A DNA stretch of 8,663 nt, taken from the NCBI GenBank assembly GCA_020345705.1, contig CP070766.1, forward strand, positions 374,358 through 383,020, in the 5' to 3' direction. Positions 6,225-8,663 of the stretch are shown piece by piece. Numbering within the stretch: position 1 is the stretch's first letter; the number at the start of each line of letters is the position of its first letter. The notes under the pieces are model-generated. The model ran no database searches. It worked only from the letters and a program-made list of their open reading frames with translations, and was not told the origin of the DNA. This DNA is from Candidatus Zixiibacteriota bacterium. Its GTDB lineage: Bacteria; Zixibacteria; MSB-5A5; GN15; PGXB01. Both the position numbers and the translations under genes were made by a program.

Positions 6225-7622
6225 TCAGTTCACGATATGTATCGCCCGTTTGTTGACGTTCAAAGCGGCCTCCATCAACGCTTCCGAAAGTGTCGGGTGC
6301 ACCGCCATGATATGACCGAGGTCTTCGGCCGTGCTATCCGTTTCCATCAGGGCCGTTCCGGCAAAAATGATGTCGCCCGAATGCGGGCCGAATATGTGAA
6401 TCCCCAGGATTTCGTCGGTCTCGGCATCAGAGATGACCTTGGTGAAGCCTTCGGTCGCGAGAGTCGCGATGCCTTTGCCGACCGCCCGATAGGGAAACCT
6501 GCCGACTTTTATTTTACGCCCGGATTCGGTTGCCTCTTTTTCGGTCATCCCGATACCGGCCGCTTCCGGGTCGGTGAAAACAGCGTATGGCACCGCCTTC
6601 CAGTCGGCGCCCGTCGAGTCGCCGGCGATGGCTTCGACGGCGGCAATTCCTTCGTGAGATGCTTTGTGCGCCAGAAGCATGCCCCCGGCAACGTCACCGA
6701 TGGCATAAATATGGCCGATATTGGAGCGCATCCATTTGTCAACCACGACAAAGCCTCGGCCGTCGAGCTCAACGCCGGCTTTCTCGAGGTTGAGGTCTCG
6801 AGTATTCGGTTTCATGCCGGCTGCGACCAGCACCACATCGAACGTCATGTTCTTGTTGCCCTGCGGCGTTTCGATTACGACGTCAATTTGCTTGCCGCTT
6901 TTTTTCGACGAGACCACTTTCGACGATAGGAATATTTCCATCCCCTGCTTCTTGAGCGCCTTTTCGGAAGCGGCGGATATGTCCGCATCAAGCATCGGCA
7001 GGGCGGCCTCAAGCAGTTCGACGACCGTCACTTTGGCGCCCAGGGTATTGTAAACGGTCGCCATCTCGAGGCCGATTGGCCCGGCGCCGACGACAAGCAT
7101 GGTTTCCGGCACCTGAGGAATATCAATCGCCTCCCGGGCTCCGATAATGCTCTGCCCGTCGTGTCTCAGCATCGGCAATTCAATCGGTGTCGTGCCGGTG
7201 GCGATGATAAAATTCTCCGACTCAATGGCCGCTTTGCTATCATCTTTTCTAACCTCAATCTCGCCGTTGGACACGAAGGCCGCCTCGCCTTCGTAAATAT
7301 CGACTTTGGCCTTCTCTAGCAGAAACCTGACACCGCTGGTCAGTCTCTTGACCGTATCATTCTTGTGTTTTCTGAGTTTTTCAAGGTCGATCTGAACGTT
7401 TTCCGCCGTCAGACCGATCCGCTTTGATGCTTCCAGCGTCCGTTTCAATTCGGTTACGTAAAGCAACGTCTTTGACGGAATGCAGCCCCAGTTAAGGCAA
7501 ACACCGCCCAGATACTCTTTCTCGACGATGGCGGTCTTCAGACCCAGCTGCGACGCTCTTATCGCCGCGACATAACCCCCCGGCCCCGCACCGATGACGA
7601 CTACTTTGTATTTCTCAGCCAT
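6225..7622 (-). CDS. lpdA: Dihydrolipoyl dehydrogenase (E3)
   Basis: FAD flavoprotein that reoxidises dihydrolipoyl groups with NAD+ as the E3 part of 2-oxoacid dehydrogenase complexes. The length, 465 residues, is typical. In order: FAD-binding GAGPGG (11-16), redox disulfide C42/C47 in GGVCLNWGCIPSK, ATGTTP (141-146), NAD-binding GAGPIGLE (179-186) with VE at 201-202 favouring NAD, second FAD motif YAIGDVAGG (306-314), and the dimer-interface catalytic pair H442/E447 in HPTLSE. All catalytic residues are present. There is no N-terminal lipoyl domain, unlike some Gram-positive and Neisseria E3 proteins. The ATG has AGAGGT at 7634-7629. The gene begins 18 bases after the E2 stop, clearly one operon, and ends at a strong terminator, so it is the last gene of the complex operon. 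Confidence 0.97.
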   Translation of the reverse strand: MAEKYKVVVIGAGPGGYVAAIRASQLGLKTAIVEKEYLGGVCLNWGCIPSKTLLYVTELKRTLEASKRIGLTAENVQIDLEKLRKHKNDTVKRLTSGVRFLLEKAKVDIYEGEAAFVSNGEIEVRKDDSKAAIESENFIIATGTTPIELPMLRHDGQSIIGAREAIDIPQVPETMLVVGAGPIGLEMATVYNTLGAKVTVVELLEAALPMLDADISAASEKALKKQGMEIFLSSKVVSSKKSGKQIDVVIETPQGNKNMTFDVVLVAAGMKPNTRDLNLEKAGVELDGRGFVVVDKWMRSNIGHIYAIGDVAGGMLLAHKASHEGIAAVEAIAGDSTGADWKAVPYAVFTDPEAAGIGMTEKEATESGRKIKVGRFPYRAVGKGIATLATEGFTKVISDAETDEILGIHIFGPHSGDIIFAGTALMETDSTAEDLGHIMAVHPTLSEALMEAALNVNKRAIHIVN

Positions 7623-7640
7623 TACATTACCTCTGTAAAG

Positions 7641-8663
7641 TTATATGACACTTACCAGCCATCCCAGTGGATTTTCAAGATGCTCGATCATCCTTCTTAA
7701 GAATTGAACGGCATATGCTCCATCGACAACTCGATGGTCAAAAGACATGCCGAAATTCATAATCGGGCGTATGACAATCTCGCCGTCTTTCACTACCGGC
7801 TTATCGACAAGTTTATGGACACCCAGAATAGCCACCTGAGGGGCGGCGATAATCGGCGTCGAAGCCAACGCACCCATCCCACCCGCGTTCGTTATCGAGA
7901 TCGTACCGCCGGTGATCTCGTCCATCGTTAACGTGTCGGCGTTTGCCTTCTCCGCCAGGTCGCGCATATCCTTTGCGATCTGAAGAACCGACTTTTGCTC
8001 ACAGTGCTTGATAACCGGGACGATAAGCGAGTTCTCTCTGGCGACGGCCATGCCGATGTTGAAGTATTTCTTGACGTGCAGATTATCATCCTCGAGCGTC
8101 GCGTTGATCCACGGAAAATCGTTGGCCGCAAAAACAATCGCCTTGGCAATGAAGGGAAGGTAGGTTATTCTGATGCCGTGTTCCTGCTCAATCCTGTCAA
8201 CGTTCTGTCTGCGCCAGGCTCTCAGTTCACTAAGGTCGGCTTCGTCGAACGTGGTGACGTGTGGAATCGTGAAGGCCGATTTGACCATGTGCTCCGAGAT
8301 GACTTTTCTAACACCGGTAATCGGTATGACTTCTTCGATTTCCTGATCCGGCCAGACAAAGTCAGGTTTTTTCACGTCGGCGGTGTGGCGCATGTTGATA
8401 TAGTTGATAACGTCCTCTTTCGAGACTCGCCCCCCCTTGCCGGTTCCTTTTATGAGTCGCAGGTCAATGAAATGCTCCCGCGCCAGCCGTCGCACCACGG
8501 GCGACGACTTGACCGCCTTGATTCCGCCTTCGATAGCTTCCTTGTCTGCGTGGATTCCCATCTTCTCGTGATGCTCGACGGTGCCGACAAACTCTCGGGG
8601 CGCTTCGGCCACCTCCTGCTCCTGGGGAATTCTCTCTTCCCCCGTTTCGGGCCTGGTTTGAAA
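7641..8663 (-). CDS. 2-oxoacid dehydrogenase E2 (dihydrolipoyl acyltransferase), N-terminus outside window
   Basis: Core subunit of a pyruvate or branched-chain 2-oxoacid dehydrogenase complex, which transfers acyl groups from lipoyl-lysine to CoA. 340 residues are visible and the frame stays open to the window edge, so the N-terminal lipoyl domain(s) lie beyond it. The first 50 or so residues are a charged, Glu-rich flexible linker. A peripheral subunit-binding domain follows at about 53-89 (SSPVVRRLAREH... to EDVINYI). The catalytic domain runs from about 110 to the end, with H310 and D314 in DHRVVDG as the active site and TNAGGMG before it. A GTG at 8612 is only an internal Val codon. Whether the substrate is pyruvate or branched-chain oxoacids cannot be told without the E1 genes, which should lie upstream of this gene, beyond the window end. 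It is in an operon with lpd. Confidence 0.95.
   Translation of the reverse strand, partial: FQTRPETGEERIPQEQEVAEAPREFVGTVEHHEKMGIHADKEAIEGGIKAVKSSPVVRRLAREHFIDLRLIKGTGKGGRVSKEDVINYINMRHTADVKKPDFVWPDQEIEEVIPITGVRKVISEHMVKSAFTIPHVTTFDEADLSELRAWRRQNVDRIEQEHGIRITYLPFIAKAIVFAANDFPWINATLEDDNLHVKKYFNIGMAVARENSLIVPVIKHCEQKSVLQIAKDMRDLAEKANADTLTMDEITGGTISITNAGGMGALASTPIIAAPQVAILGVHKLVDKPVVKDGEIVIRPIMNFGMSFDHRVVDGAYAVQFLRRMIEHLENPLGWLVSVI

Noticed and set aside
6237..6929. Open frame of 230 codons on the + strand opposite lpd
   Set aside because: lpd is complete and conserved across the whole stretch. The opposite translation is rich in Arg, His and Phe, has no domain, and has no ribosome site that I can support.

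Overview
The window is about 8.7 kb of dense bacterial housekeeping sequence with moderate GC. It holds nine protein-coding genes plus one cut off at each end, so eight complete and two partial loci overall if the interrupted sufS is counted as partial. I see no rRNA, tRNA, CRISPR array, phage or transposon signature. The genes suggest an environmental bacterium, perhaps from an uncultured lineage, that uses a SufS/SufU/SufT-type iron-sulfur pathway, a FabL-like reductase and a lipoylated 2-oxoacid dehydrogenase complex. The sequence does not let me name the taxon.

Region 1 (1-1680, + strand) is the 3' part of a SUF operon: the cysteine desulfurase SufS (its start lies before the window), the SufU sulfur-transfer protein (GTG start, overlapping sufS by 8 bases) and a SufT-like MIP18/DUF59 protein. 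A strong structured hairpin with a T-rich tail closes the operon. The sufS frame carries an amber codon at 116-118, where the family has the Ser of an SNVLG motif. Everything downstream of it is intact.

Region 2 (1715-3687, - strand) reads ZIP metal transporter, small DUF2892 membrane protein, then a short-chain dehydrogenase with the Tyr-x6-Lys spacing of FabL enoyl-ACP reductases. The order and strand allow a shared transcript, although a weak terminator-like hairpin lies before the dehydrogenase. A well-formed promoter precedes the ZIP gene.

Region 3 (3688-5281, + strand) starts with a 237-base divergent intergenic region, the largest gap in the window, which carries back-to-back promoters. 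Then come lipB (octanoyltransferase) and, 25 bases later, a CCoAOMT-type O-methyltransferase.

Region 4 (5314-8663, - strand) reads E2 acyltransferase (5' end beyond the window), lpd (E3), a hairpin terminator, then pgeF (the YfiH/laccase-domain purine nucleoside phosphorylase family). The theme linking these regions is lipoate metabolism. LipB supplies octanoyl groups for E2, the Fe-S enzyme LipA (not in the window) would depend on SUF-type assembly, and Lpd reoxidises the lipoyl arm. No clearly undescribed system is visible. The items most worth a second look are the amber codon in sufS, the FabL-like active-site spacing, and the hairpin at 1621-1679 with its CCUCC-containing loop.
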